From: JAJFVC01 sp039698075
GTDB lineage: Bacteria; Planctomycetota; Planctomycetia; Pirellulales; Thermoguttaceae
DNA: 17,623 nucleotides
Assembly: GCA_039698075.1 (NCBI GenBank)
Contig: JBDKTJ010000039.1
Location: 1 to 17,623 of the forward strand
Direction of reading: 5' to 3'
A program made the translations under genes and the position numbers. Below the pieces are notes generated by a model. The model searched no databases. It was not told the origin of the DNA and was given only the letters and a program-made list of their open reading frames with translations. Shown here piece after piece: positions 7,238 through 14,703 of this stretch. Each line of letters begins with the position of its first letter. Position 1 is the first letter of the stretch.

Positions 7238-7282
7238 CCGACCCCGTCTAAAATCGTTGGGCCGGCGGACCCGCGGCGGCCG

Positions 7283-8425
7283 CTACGACGCCTCGACCAT
7301 CGCGTCGTTCTCCAGTTCGACGGCGTCGAGCGTCTGCTCCAACGGGCCGGCGGCGCCGCGACGATTGCCAGGATAGAACAACTCGACCGCCGCGTGAAAC
7401 TGTCGCAGATCGGGCGCGTCGTCCATTCGGGCGGCCTCGGCCAACAGTCGTTCGCGCAGCTCGTGGACTTGGTGCCGTCCGGTCGGCCAGCGGACCGTCA
7501 TGATGTCGTTGATCTCGTTGAGCAGTTGATAGACCCGAGCGCGGGTCAGGCCCATCGTGCGTGCGACTTGCCGAACGCTGGTGATCGGGCCGTGGATGCC
7601 CAGGCGATTTTCGGCCATCGCGGCGATCTGCTGCGTGGCGTCGATGCGAATCTGCTCCAACAACGGATGGACGAACTCGTCAAACAGTTCCTGGCGATCG
7701 GGAATGCCCGGTCGCTGCAACGCGCGGCCAATCCACTGCTCGACCCGGTCGATGCAACGGGGCACGATCCGCACGACGAGATGTTCCTGGCGGCCCATGC
7801 CGGCGGTGATCGTGTGGATCGCGTGAAACACTTCCAACAGGGCGTGGACCCGTTTCTCGCCGTGGGTTCGCATGGCGCGGATTTCGGCCAGCGTGACGCC
7901 GGTGTACTCGCCGAGCGGCGTGTTCCAGATGACGCGGGTCATGTTGCGCAGACTTGGCGCGAACCGCCCGATGGCCTCGCCGCCGAGTCCTTGGCGAACC
8001 ACGTCAGCCCGCCACTGCGCCCACATCACTTCGGAAATGTTGGTCGGATCGAACTCGGGGTTCTCGGAATCGGCGGAACCTTCGTCGGTCGAGGACGCTG
8101 CGATGGCGCCGGGATCGAACACTTCGGCGGGCAGGGAGGCCGGGTCGGTGTTGGCCGCGCGGGCCAGCAATTGCACGAACGAGGCGATCTTCTTGCGTCC
8201 GATGCCAGGCGTGGCCGACAACTCGGCCAGCGACGAATTGAGCAAATCGCGCAGCGTGCGGGACAAAAACGCCAGCGGAAGCCGGCGATCGGTCGGCAAC
8301 GCCCAATAGGCCAGCGGCTTGTTCAAATAGTCGGCGTATGCATCCGAAAGAAGGATCTTTCGCAGACTTCCAAAGCGGCTGGCCACTTGGAGGTCTTCGA
8401 CGGACACCGTCTTAGCGAGTCTCAT
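7283..8425 (-). CDS. Putative transcription regulator: two HhH/alpha-CTD-like modules plus sigma-region-4-like HTH
   Basis: I do not recognise a named family, but three nucleic-acid-binding-type segments are visible in the 380 residues. Residues about 54-90 (LSRTLRDLL...LSATPGIGRKKIASFVQLL) form a helix-hairpin-helix like that in the RNA polymerase alpha C-terminal domain. Residues about 166-205 (GVTLAEIRAMRTHGEKRVHALLEVF) look like a second, more divergent alpha-CTD-type module. Residues 282-305 (TSVRQVARTMGLTRARVYQLLNEI) form a helix-turn-helix resembling sigma factor region 4. An acidic, Ser-rich linker (about 100-130) separates the modules. The ATG at 8425 has AAGGAG eight bases upstream, and the in-frame extension toward 8614 has no protein-like character. 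It ends 45 bases from the convergent GT2-like gene. A role in transcription is inferred from the folds only. Confidence 0.68.
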   Translation of the reverse strand: MRLAKTVSVEDLQVASRFGSLRKILLSDAYADYLNKPLAYWALPTDRRLPLAFLSRTLRDLLNSSLAELSATPGIGRKKIASFVQLLARAANTDPASLPAEVFDPGAIAASSTDEGSADSENPEFDPTNISEVMWAQWRADVVRQGLGGEAIGRFAPSLRNMTRVIWNTPLGEYTGVTLAEIRAMRTHGEKRVHALLEVFHAIHTITAGMGRQEHLVVRIVPRCIDRVEQWIGRALQRPGIPDRQELFDEFVHPLLEQIRIDATQQIAAMAENRLGIHGPITSVRQVARTMGLTRARVYQLLNEINDIMTVRWPTGRHQVHELRERLLAEAARMDDAPDLRQFHAAVELFYPGNRRGAAGPLEQTLDAVELENDAMVEAS

Positions 8426-8807
8426 CACGCCATCTCCTTCGCGGGTGTTTTGTTTTGTCGGACCCGTGCGTCGTTCCATTGCGCAAGAGTCGTGTCTACC
8501 AGCGAATCGCCTTCGTTCCCCCCGAAGGGCGTGAATCGGCAGGCAGGGATTCCCCATCAGACCCTCAGGCCCGGGGAACCGAGTCGTGCGGGATAGACAG
8601 CGGGCCGCGGCCAAGCGTTTCGACTTTGGCAGGCCCCGACAACGCGGCTATTTTCGCATCCGCGGGGGCCGGTGGTCAAGGGCTGTCAGAAAAAAATGGT
8701 GTTTTTTGAACCACGGACCAAATCAGCCCATTTTCACGTGCGCAGACGTTCGGACGGACCACGATGGGAGGGGTGGCTGGGGACTTTTTCTCGTCCATCG
8801 GACGCCC
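8426..8807. other. Intergenic region between ilvB and the HTH regulator gene
   Basis: No credible gene was found here. It should hold the promoter and a leader of about 220 bases for the regulator, which reads leftward. The leader part contains a stem (CGCCTTCG at about 8508-8515 against CGAAGGGCG a few bases later, one bulged base). A 5-bp stem (CGTCC, loop ATC, GGACG) lies just past the ilvB stop, without a T-run in the ilvB direction. Confidence 0.5.
8650..8679 (-). promoter_or_regulatory. Candidate promoter of the HTH regulator gene
   Basis: On the minus strand, TTGACC (8674-8679, 5 of 6 to the -35 consensus) is followed after 18 bases by GAAAAT (8650-8655, 4 of 6 to the -10). The predicted start near 8643 implies a leader of about 218 bases. 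The -10 is poor, so confidence is modest. Confidence 0.35.
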
Positions 8808-10592
8808 TTATTCCTTAATCAAATCCTGCACGGTCATGCCGGCCGGGATCATCGGAAGCACGTGCTCTTGGTAGGGCACCTGCACGTCGAGCAAGTACGG
8901 GCGCGGCGAATCGATCATCGCTTGAATCGCCTCCGACAGCTCCGCCTTTTGGCTTACTTGCCGGGCATCCCAATGGAATCCGTGGGCGATCGTGACGAAG
9001 TCCGGGTAGCGGTGCTCCGGCGTGATGCCGTTACCGTGGCCGGTCGCCTCGGGGTCGTCGATCGAGCCCAGATAGGTGTGGGCCCGATTGGCCGCATGAA
9101 ACCGATCCTCCCACTGCACCACCATGCCGAGGTGCATGTTGTTGAGCAACATGATCTTCACCGGCAGCTTTTCGGTGTAGCAGGTGGCCATCTCCTGGAT
9201 GTTCATCAGGATGCTGCCGTCGCCGTCGATGTCCACCACGAGCCGATCGGGATGCGCGGCCTTGGCGCCCACGGCGGCGGGCAATCCGAAGCCCATCGTG
9301 CCGAGTCCGCCGCTGGAAAGCCAGCGACGGGGCTTGGCGAACTTATAATATTGGGCCGTCCACATCTGATGCTGGCCCACGCCGGTGGCGATGATCGGGT
9401 CGCGGTCGGCGCACAGCCGATGCAATTCGCGGATGGCGTGTTGCGGAAGAATCCCGTCAAAATCCGGATCGTAATGGAACGGCTCGTCGCGTTTCCATTT
9501 GGCCACCTTGCGACGCCATTCGGCGGCGTCCGGCGACTCGACGATCCGGTTCAACTCGCTCAAAAAGTATTGCAGGTCGCTGACGATCGCCAAGTCGGGC
9601 CGGTATATTTTGCCGATTTCCGACGGGTCCACGTCCACATGGATCACCTTGGCCCGGCTGGCGAACGCCGACACCTTGCCCGTCACGCGATCGTCAAACC
9701 GCACGCCCAGGGCGAGCAGCAAATCGCAATTGTCCACGGCGTAATTGGCGTAGATGCTGCCGTGCATGCCGAGCATGTCCAGCGAGAGCGGGTCGTCGCC
9801 GGGAAAACAGCCGAGGCCCATCAGGGTCGTCGTTATCGGAATGCCGGTCTTGCGCACCAGCGCGGTCAGTTGCTCGGCGGCGTTGGCCGACACGACTCCA
9901 CCGCCGGCGTAGATGACCGGGCGCTGCGACTCGGCGATCATTGCCGCCGCCTTGGCCACGTCCTGCGACGAGGCGGTCCGACCGTTGCAGTGATAGCCGG
10001 GCAGTCGCAGCGGACAATCGTAATCGGGAACGGTCTGTTGGTTTTGCACGTTCTTCGGGATGTCGACCAGCACCGGGCCGGGTCGTCCCGTGGTGGCCAC
10101 GTGAAACGCCTCGCGCATGACGCGGGCGATGTCGTTCACGTCGGTCACCAAATAATGATGTTTCGTCACGCTGCGGCACACCTCCACGATCGGCGTCTCT
10201 TGAAAGGCGTCGGTGCCGATCACGGGCGTGCCCACCTGGCCGGTGATGGCCAGCATCGGAATGCCGTCCAGTTTGGCGTCGGCGATGGCCGTGACGAGAT
10301 TCGTGGCGCCGGGTCCGCTGGTGGCCATGCACACGCCGATCCGACCGGTCGAGCGGGCGTAGCCTTGGGCCGCGAAACCGCCGCCTTGTTCGTGACGCGG
10401 CAAAATCACCCGAATCTTGTCCCGAAATCGCGTCAGGGCCTGATGCAGCGGGATGGTCGAGCCGCCGGGATAGGCGAAAATCACGTCGACCCCATGGTTG
10501 ACGAGGCTTTGGACGACGATGTCGGCCCCGCTGGTGGGATGTGCGATTTCGGAGACTTGCGACTTGGCCGTTGATTGGTTGATAGTTGCCAC
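8808..10592 (-). CDS. ilvB: Acetolactate synthase, large (catalytic) subunit
   Basis: This thiamine-diphosphate enzyme condenses two pyruvates, or pyruvate and 2-oxobutyrate, in the first step of branched-chain amino acid synthesis. The 594-residue product has all three domains. The N-terminal pyrimidine-binding domain contains FAYPGGSTIPLHQAL and the catalytic Glu of PRHEQGGG (near residue 68). The central domain contains FDDRVTGK. The C-terminal diphosphate-binding domain contains GLGTMGFGLPAAVGAK and the GDGS...LLNN motif (about 456-482). I chose the GTG at 10592, which has AAGGG about eight bases upstream, over an in-frame ATG at 10712, because the predicted -10 box overlaps that ATG. The regulatory subunit ilvN and ilvC are not adjacent. 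A catabolic acetolactate synthase is less likely, since the sequence resembles the anabolic, FAD-type enzymes. Confidence 0.95.
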   Translation of the reverse strand: MATINQSTAKSQVSEIAHPTSGADIVVQSLVNHGVDVIFAYPGGSTIPLHQALTRFRDKIRVILPRHEQGGGFAAQGYARSTGRIGVCMATSGPGATNLVTAIADAKLDGIPMLAITGQVGTPVIGTDAFQETPIVEVCRSVTKHHYLVTDVNDIARVMREAFHVATTGRPGPVLVDIPKNVQNQQTVPDYDCPLRLPGYHCNGRTASSQDVAKAAAMIAESQRPVIYAGGGVVSANAAEQLTALVRKTGIPITTTLMGLGCFPGDDPLSLDMLGMHGSIYANYAVDNCDLLLALGVRFDDRVTGKVSAFASRAKVIHVDVDPSEIGKIYRPDLAIVSDLQYFLSELNRIVESPDAAEWRRKVAKWKRDEPFHYDPDFDGILPQHAIRELHRLCADRDPIIATGVGQHQMWTAQYYKFAKPRRWLSSGGLGTMGFGLPAAVGAKAAHPDRLVVDIDGDGSILMNIQEMATCYTEKLPVKIMLLNNMHLGMVVQWEDRFHAANRAHTYLGSIDDPEATGHGNGITPEHRYPDFVTIAHGFHWDARQVSQKAELSEAIQAMIDSPRPYLLDVQVPYQEHVLPMIPAGMTVQDLIKE

Positions 10593-10707
10593 GAAAACAC
10601 CCTTGGAGGGAAAACAGACTATTTTACCGCATTCGCCGGCTCGCCAGGCCCTACAACGCCGAGGTTGCCAGCCGCCAAACGAATCGACGAACACGGCCAA
10701 ACTATTC

Positions 10708-10735
10708 AGCATAAGCCGTTTTGCGAGTAATTCAA
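10708..10735 (-). promoter_or_regulatory. Candidate promoter of ilvB
   Basis: On the minus strand, TTGAAT (10730-10735, 4 of 6) and TATGCT (10708-10713, 4 of 6) are 16 bases apart. Transcription would start near 10701, giving a leader of about 108 bases before the GTG at 10592. The same -10 hexamer, TATGCT, appears ahead of the GlmU-like gene. Confidence 0.45.
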
Positions 10736-10768
10736 GCCGGGATGAAGGGGTTTGGTATCCCTCGAGTG

Positions 10769-10780
10769 GGTGATGTCACC
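10769..10780. promoter_or_regulatory. Palindrome, possible operator between ilvB and nagB
   Basis: GGTGATGTCACC is a perfect two-fold inverted repeat (GGTGA, TG, TCACC). It lies upstream of both divergent genes and could bind a dimeric regulator such as a GntR-type protein. No second copy was seen in the window, so the call rests on symmetry and location only. Confidence 0.3.
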
Positions 10781-10932
10781 GCGGTTGTTCCGGCCTTTAG
10801 GACAGACAAAAGGCAGCCGCGAAGGTTCTTGAACGGTTGCCGAGAATTCGATTCGTCGCGGGTCGCTTGACCGGCGGGGACTCTCGTGACAGACTTACCT
10901 CCGTTGGACAGGTTGCAGAAAATTCATTCCGT

Positions 10933-10939
10933 GGAGGAG
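10933..10939 (+). promoter_or_regulatory. Ribosome binding site that favours the ATG 10949 start of nagB
   Basis: GGAGGAG is a near-ideal Shine-Dalgarno sequence nine bases ahead of ATG 10949. The alternative GTG at 10886 would add 21 residues with no family similarity. That GTG has only a GGGGA ahead of it. Confidence 0.6.
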
Positions 10940-10948
10940 TCGGTTCTC

Positions 10949-11725
10949 ATGGAAATTTTGGTGAAAGACACATTCGAGGAAATGAGCAAGGCGGCGGCCA
11001 AGCTGGTCGCCCGAACGCTGAACGCCAAGCCGAACGCCGTGCTGGGGTTGGCCACCGGCGCTACGCCGCTGGGGCTCTATCGCGAGTTGGTGCGGATGCA
11101 CAAGGACGAAGGGCTCGATTTCTCCCAAGTCACGACGTTCAATCTCGACGAGTACGTCGGCCTGACGCGGAACCATCCGCAAAGCTACCACTATTTCATG
11201 CACGAAAACTTTTTCAAGCATGTGAACATTCCAAAGCAGAACATCTACATCCCCTCCGGCACGACGGACAACTACGCGGCGTTTTGCCAGTGGTACGAGC
11301 AGCGGATCCACGAGTGCGGCGGCATCGATCTGCAACTGTTGGGCATCGGATCGGACGGGCATATCGCGTTCAACGAGCCGGCCAGTTCGCTGGGCTCGCG
11401 CACCCGCATCAAGACCCTGGCCCGAACGACGATCCAGGACAACGCCCGATTCTTCGACACGCTCGACCAAGTGCCGATTTACGCCATCACGATGGGCGTG
11501 GGCACGATTCTCGAGGCTCGCACGATCCTGTTGCTGGCCAACGGCAAGCACAAGGCCGCCGCGGTGGCCGCCGCCATCGAGGGTCCGGTGACCAGCATGG
11601 TGACGGCCAGCGCGCTGCAATTGCACCGCGACGTGTTGTACGTGGTCGATCGCGAGGCGGCCGGTCAACTGAAGATGCTCGATTATTACGAGTGGATTCA
11701 AGAGAAAATGGTTGACGCGCCATAG
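10949..11725 (+). CDS. nagB: Glucosamine-6-phosphate deaminase
   Basis: NagB interconverts glucosamine-6-phosphate and fructose-6-phosphate plus ammonia in amino-sugar catabolism. The 258-residue product matches the family end to end: the phosphate loop region GLATGATPLGLYREL, FNLDEYVGL with the catalytic Asp, GSDGHIAFNEPASSLGSRTR with the Asp-His-Glu cluster, and the conserved C-terminal ANGKHKAAAVAAAIEGPV. The substrate and catalytic residues known from E. coli NagB all appear to be present, including the SRTRIKTL segment near its allosteric site. The start was set at ATG 10949 by the strong ribosome binding site and because family similarity begins with MEILVKDTFEEMS; a GTG at 10886 is the alternative. 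The GlmU-like gene follows 170 bases downstream on the same strand, linking both to hexosamine metabolism. Confidence 0.95.
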   Translation: MEILVKDTFEEMSKAAAKLVARTLNAKPNAVLGLATGATPLGLYRELVRMHKDEGLDFSQVTTFNLDEYVGLTRNHPQSYHYFMHENFFKHVNIPKQNIYIPSGTTDNYAAFCQWYEQRIHECGGIDLQLLGIGSDGHIAFNEPASSLGSRTRIKTLARTTIQDNARFFDTLDQVPIYAITMGVGTILEARTILLLANGKHKAAAVAAAIEGPVTSMVTASALQLHRDVLYVVDREAAGQLKMLDYYEWIQEKMVDAP

Positions 11726-11736
11726 GCCCGCGTGCC

Positions 11737-11766
11737 CGCATGCTCCGGGGGAAAGTCCCGGATGCG
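11737..11766 (+). terminator. Hairpin after nagB without a T-run
   Basis: CGCA and TCCGGG pair with CCCGGA and TGCG (10 base pairs with a three-base bulge), 11 bases after the nagB stop. A small hairpin, CCGAAAGTTCGG, follows at 11769-11780. There is no T-run, so this may be a 3'-end stabilising structure or part of the leader of the next gene. Confidence 0.35.
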
Positions 11767-11802
11767 AGCCGAAAGTTCGGAAATTGCCGCGTAGGATCTC
11801 GA

Positions 11803-11831
11803 TTGCCGAGTCGGGTTTTGTGACTTATGCT
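11803..11831 (+). promoter_or_regulatory. Candidate promoter of the GlmU-like gene
   Basis: TTGCCG (11803-11808, 4 of 6) and TATGCT (11826-11831, 4 of 6) are separated by exactly 17 bases. Transcription would start near 11838, leaving a leader of about 58 bases before ATG 11896. This suggests the gene can be transcribed independently of nagB. Confidence 0.45.
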
Positions 11832-11895
11832 TTTCTTGTCGTTGTGGCGACGTCAAACCAAAGTCGTTCCACCGGACCGTCGAGATTAACCCCCT

Positions 11896-13170
11896 ATGCG
11901 GCTTGTCCTGTTCGATCGCTTGGGCGCCGAGCGAATCGGTTTTCATCCGCTGGCGTTGAGCCGGCCGGTGTTCGAGCTGCGCTGCGGCATCACCTCGTTG
12001 GGCGAGAAGCTGGTCGAGCGGACCGGCGCGAGGGATGTGGCCTGTTTCGTGCCTCCGTACTTGGCCGAGACGTATCGGGCCCGCACGGCTTGGCCGGTCA
12101 ACGATCCGGCCTGCTTGCAGGGCGACGATCTGTGGTTGGTCAACGGGCGGGTGAAGGCCGAGGAGCTTGACCCCGGTTGGATCGGTCCGAGCCAAGTGGC
12201 CTGCGATCCGGTCGGCGGCGACGTGCTTTGGGCCCACGTGGCGCGCGACGACCTGGTGCGGCGGCCGTCGTGCGATTCGCTGGACGCGCTGCTCGATTGG
12301 GCGAAGACCAGCTTGCCGCCCGCTCCGAAAACGCCCGGCGCTTGGAAATATCTCTGGGAGTTGGTGCTGGCCAATCCCGCGCAGTTGACGGCCGACTTTT
12401 TGGCCGCCGGCCGATTCGGCATCGAGGGAACCGTCGAAGAGCCGTTCGCACTGCGCGGCGGCAAGAAGGACCTCTACATCGCGCCCGGCGCGTCGGTGCA
12501 TCCGATGGTCGTGATCGACGCCGAGCACGGGCCGGTCTATTTGGACGAAAACGTCGTGGTCCATCCGTTCACGCGCATCGAGGGTCCCTGTTACGTCGGA
12601 CCGGGCTCGATGCTGCTGGGCGCGAAATGCCGCGAAGGCAACTCGATCGGTCCGATGTGCCGCGTCGGCGGCGAAGTCGAAGAGTCGATCCTGCTGAGCC
12701 ACTCGAACAAATACCACGACGGATTTCTGGGTCACGCCTACGTGGGCCAATGGGTCAACCTGGGCGCGCAGACCACCAACAGCGACCTGAAGAACGATTA
12801 CTCCAACGTCACGGTCGTGTTGGACGGCAAAAAATCCATCAACACCGGCACGACAAAAGTCGGTTCCTTGATCGGTGACCACGCGAAAGCCTCGATCGGC
12901 ACGCTGCTGACCACCGGCGCATACATCGGCGCCATGACGCTGATCACCACCCACGGCGGCTTCCAGCCGAAATTCATCCCGTCGTTCGCGTCGAGCATCG
13001 AGGGCAAGCTCTCCGAATGCTTCTGCAAAGAAAAGCTCTACGACGCGGCGGGTCGGGCCATGCGGCGACGCGGGCAGACGTGGACCGCGGCCGCCGAGAC
13101 TCTTTGGAACGCCGTGTACGAACAAACCGTCGGTGAGCGAGAAGAGGCGTTTCGAAGAAGCCAGGGTTGA
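11896..13170 (+). CDS. GlmU-like sugar nucleotidyltransferase / left-handed beta-helix acyltransferase
   Basis: This 424-residue protein matches the alternative GlmU-like family of Bacteroidetes and Planctomycetes, annotated as UDP-GlcNAc diphosphorylase/glucosamine-1-phosphate N-acetyltransferase. The N-terminal domain (about 1-190) begins MRLVLFDRLGAER and contains PLALSRPVFELRCGITSL, typical of the NTP_transf_4 nucleotidyltransferase and unlike the GxGTRM start of classical GlmU. From about residue 193 the sequence is left-handed beta-helix hexapeptide repeats (APGASVHPMVVID, ENVVVHPFTRIEG, IGPMCRVGG) typical of acetyltransferases. UDP-GlcNAc for peptidoglycan or envelope sugars is the likely product, fitting the nagB neighbour. 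The ATG has no clear Shine-Dalgarno. The exact substrate is inferred, because members of this family also act in other sugar pathways. Confidence 0.85.
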   Translation: MRLVLFDRLGAERIGFHPLALSRPVFELRCGITSLGEKLVERTGARDVACFVPPYLAETYRARTAWPVNDPACLQGDDLWLVNGRVKAEELDPGWIGPSQVACDPVGGDVLWAHVARDDLVRRPSCDSLDALLDWAKTSLPPAPKTPGAWKYLWELVLANPAQLTADFLAAGRFGIEGTVEEPFALRGGKKDLYIAPGASVHPMVVIDAEHGPVYLDENVVVHPFTRIEGPCYVGPGSMLLGAKCREGNSIGPMCRVGGEVEESILLSHSNKYHDGFLGHAYVGQWVNLGAQTTNSDLKNDYSNVTVVLDGKKSINTGTTKVGSLIGDHAKASIGTLLTTGAYIGAMTLITTHGGFQPKFIPSFASSIEGKLSECFCKEKLYDAAGRAMRRRGQTWTAAAETLWNAVYEQTVGEREEAFRRSQG

Positions 13171-13192
13171 TCGTGCGTCGTGGACCGCGCGA

Positions 13193-14527
13193 CTAACGCG
13201 GTTGCGTCGGTTGCTCGCGCACTTCCACGTGCAATTGGCCCGCGTTGTCGGCCAGCTCGCCCGGCGAATCGTTGATCTTCAAAAACAGCGTGCCCGACTC
13301 GGCCGGCGAAAGCGTCGCGCCCAGTCCGACCGCCACCGGATGCAATAGCGCCGAGTCGCCGTCGTCGGCAGGCCGGTCGGGCCGCACGGCCGCCAGCAAC
13401 ATGCCCAGCGGACGACCGCGATAGTATCGAATCGAAACCCCGCCCGGCTCGCACGGCCAAGGTTTTTTCTTGAGAGACGAATCGTTGTGGGACAGGTCGA
13501 CCGCCGGCGCCGCGTTGGCAACTTCATATCGGCCGGCCGCGGTTAGCTCGTACGTCTTGCCTTTCTCCAACCGCAGCCCGGTGTTTTGCCAACCGCGATC
13601 GGCGACGATCGTCACGCGGGCGTCTTTTTCCAAAATCTTGCCGGGCGTGAAGTCGACGGCCGCGCGGGCCACGTCGTACCCGTACTGCATCTCGGCGGTC
13701 ATCAGCGTCCACGCTTCGCATAGTTCGGCCCAGTCCGATTGAAACATCCGGCGAAACCGCTCGTTGAAATCGGGCCGCGCGACCAACGGGATCAACTGAC
13801 GGAACCGCTGCTGATAGCGAGGATCGCGGTCCAGCAGGCTGGCCGCCGCCCAACACCATGCGTAAAAATCGTTCTCGCGCCGCCCGTCGTAAGGAAACTC
13901 GATCACCTGCGGCAAGGTCAACCGACGGCGCTCGGCCGCGGCGTCTTGGATCAATCGCACGCGGCCCCACATCGGCGCCTCGTCGCGGTTGGCCGGCATG
14001 TAGCCCATCGTCAACTGTCCGTCCTGCCAGCGATGCGTGGCCAGATATTCGGCGATTCCCTCCATGTACCACGGCGGTCCGCAATGGCCCAACACGGTGT
14101 TCATGAACCCATGCGTGCCTTCGTGCAGCAGCAGATGCCGGCGGTAGTAGTCGCTCGGCTGTTCGTTGAGCCAGAGCCGATCGCCGACGGAATAGCCGTT
14201 CTCGAACGGCGGCAAATCGTCCGGCAGCAGTCCGGCCTGGGCGAATCGGGCCTTGTCCTTCATCAAGCAGCCGGTCATGCGCCAGTTCGGCCAATCCTTC
14301 GGATGGACGTGAAAGTATTCACACCATTGCAAAAACGCCTGGTCGAACAGCTCGGGCAGTTGGTCGATCTCGCTGCCCGACAGATCGGTGTAAAGCGTCA
14401 ATCGCCGGCCCGACAATTTGCGGATTCCGGCCGCCGACACCCGGGCGTCGTCGATCGCCGCGACCGCCTGGGCGAGGATGGCCAAGACGATGGCGAACCC
14501 AATGGCCAATAAAAAGGTTTTTTTCAT
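13193..14527 (-). CDS. Exported HExxH metallopeptidase-like protein with LecA-like C-terminal domain
   Basis: The 444-residue product starts with a signal peptide (MKKTFLLAIGFAIVLAILAQ, cleavage near AVAA). The N-terminal two thirds look like a zinc gluzincin: H-E-G-T-H at 135-139, and 17 residues later WYMEGIAEYLA with a likely third zinc ligand at Glu156. The C-terminal domain (about 290-438) contains VTIVADRGWQNTGLRLEKG and LFLKINDSPGELADNAG, which resembles the calcium-dependent galactose-binding fold of LecA (PA-IL). A secreted or periplasmic peptidase that recognises glycans is a reasonable reading; the substrate is unknown. ATG 14527 was chosen because the signal peptide begins there; the in-frame sequence up to 14629 is not protein-like. 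The gene converges with the GlmU-like gene, 22 bases apart, and diverges from the DUF2059 gene. Confidence 0.8.
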   Translation of the reverse strand: MKKTFLLAIGFAIVLAILAQAVAAIDDARVSAAGIRKLSGRRLTLYTDLSGSEIDQLPELFDQAFLQWCEYFHVHPKDWPNWRMTGCLMKDKARFAQAGLLPDDLPPFENGYSVGDRLWLNEQPSDYYRRHLLLHEGTHGFMNTVLGHCGPPWYMEGIAEYLATHRWQDGQLTMGYMPANRDEAPMWGRVRLIQDAAAERRRLTLPQVIEFPYDGRRENDFYAWCWAAASLLDRDPRYQQRFRQLIPLVARPDFNERFRRMFQSDWAELCEAWTLMTAEMQYGYDVARAAVDFTPGKILEKDARVTIVADRGWQNTGLRLEKGKTYELTAAGRYEVANAAPAVDLSHNDSSLKKKPWPCEPGGVSIRYYRGRPLGMLLAAVRPDRPADDGDSALLHPVAVGLGATLSPAESGTLFLKINDSPGELADNAGQLHVEVREQPTQPR

Positions 14528-14566
14528 GGGTGACGCCTGGCGACGGAAAAATCGTTCCCTATGGGT

Positions 14567-14575
14567 TCTATAGCA
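14567..14575 (-). promoter_or_regulatory. Extended -10 promoter of the metallopeptidase gene
   Basis: TGCTATAGA on the minus strand gives TG-C-TATAGA, an extended -10 about 40 bases ahead of ATG 14527. No good -35 was found at standard spacing. Confidence 0.4.
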
Positions 14576-14622
14576 TGAAGTGGCCCAAGGCCGCAAGCAG
14601 CCCCGCGACTCGGTCGGCCTAG

Positions 14623-14650
14623 TTGACATTCCCTGAAAAGGTGGTTAAAT
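14623..14650 (+). promoter_or_regulatory. Promoter of the DUF2059 gene
   Basis: A perfect -35 TTGACA (14623-14628) is followed after 16 bases by TTAAAT (14645-14650, 4 of 6 to the -10). Transcription would start near 14657, about 47 bases before ATG 14704. It may also serve lpd, which has no promoter of its own that I can see. Confidence 0.55.
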
Positions 14651-14703
14651 AGCCAATCGTGCGGGACATTTTTTGAGTTCCTTCAAAAAAATGGGAGTTC
14701 ACG

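Larger units (their letters stand above)
10593..10948. other. Divergent intergenic region between ilvB and nagB
   Basis: This region holds the ilvB promoter (10708-10735, minus strand), a palindrome at 10769-10780 and the nagB ribosome binding site (10933-10939). No clear plus-strand promoter for nagB was found. I saw no leader peptide rich in Leu, Val or Ile and no T-box-like or other recognisable riboswitch ahead of ilvB. Confidence 0.5.

Noticed and set aside
7394..8596. 400-codon open frame antisense to the HTH regulator
   Set aside because: It has no recognisable domain and a composition typical of antisense GC-rich frames. The minus-strand frame has a good ribosome binding site and domain-like segments.
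8427..8614. N-terminal extension of the HTH regulator to an upstream in-frame start
   Set aside because: The added residues are Arg/Pro/Gly-rich with no conservation-like character. The ATG at 8425 has an AAGGAG ribosome binding site at ideal distance.
8586..10574. 662-codon open frame antisense to ilvB
   Set aside because: Same cause. ilvB is fully recognisable, and the antisense product is a His/Arg/Gly-rich sequence without motifs.
10593..10712. N-terminal extension of IlvB to the ATG at 10712
   Set aside because: The ATG overlaps the predicted -10 box. The added 40 residues do not resemble IlvB, and the GTG at 10592 gives the normal length.
11741..11780. GGGGGAAAGTCCCGG-like stretch resembling the GGAAAGTCC core of RNase P RNA
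   Set aside because: Only a few bases match. The region is too short, and none of the other conserved RNase P segments is present nearby.
11698..13125. 475-codon open frame antisense to the GlmU-like gene
   Set aside because: The plus strand encodes clear hexapeptide repeats. The antisense frame shows only low-information Arg/His/Gln-rich sequence.
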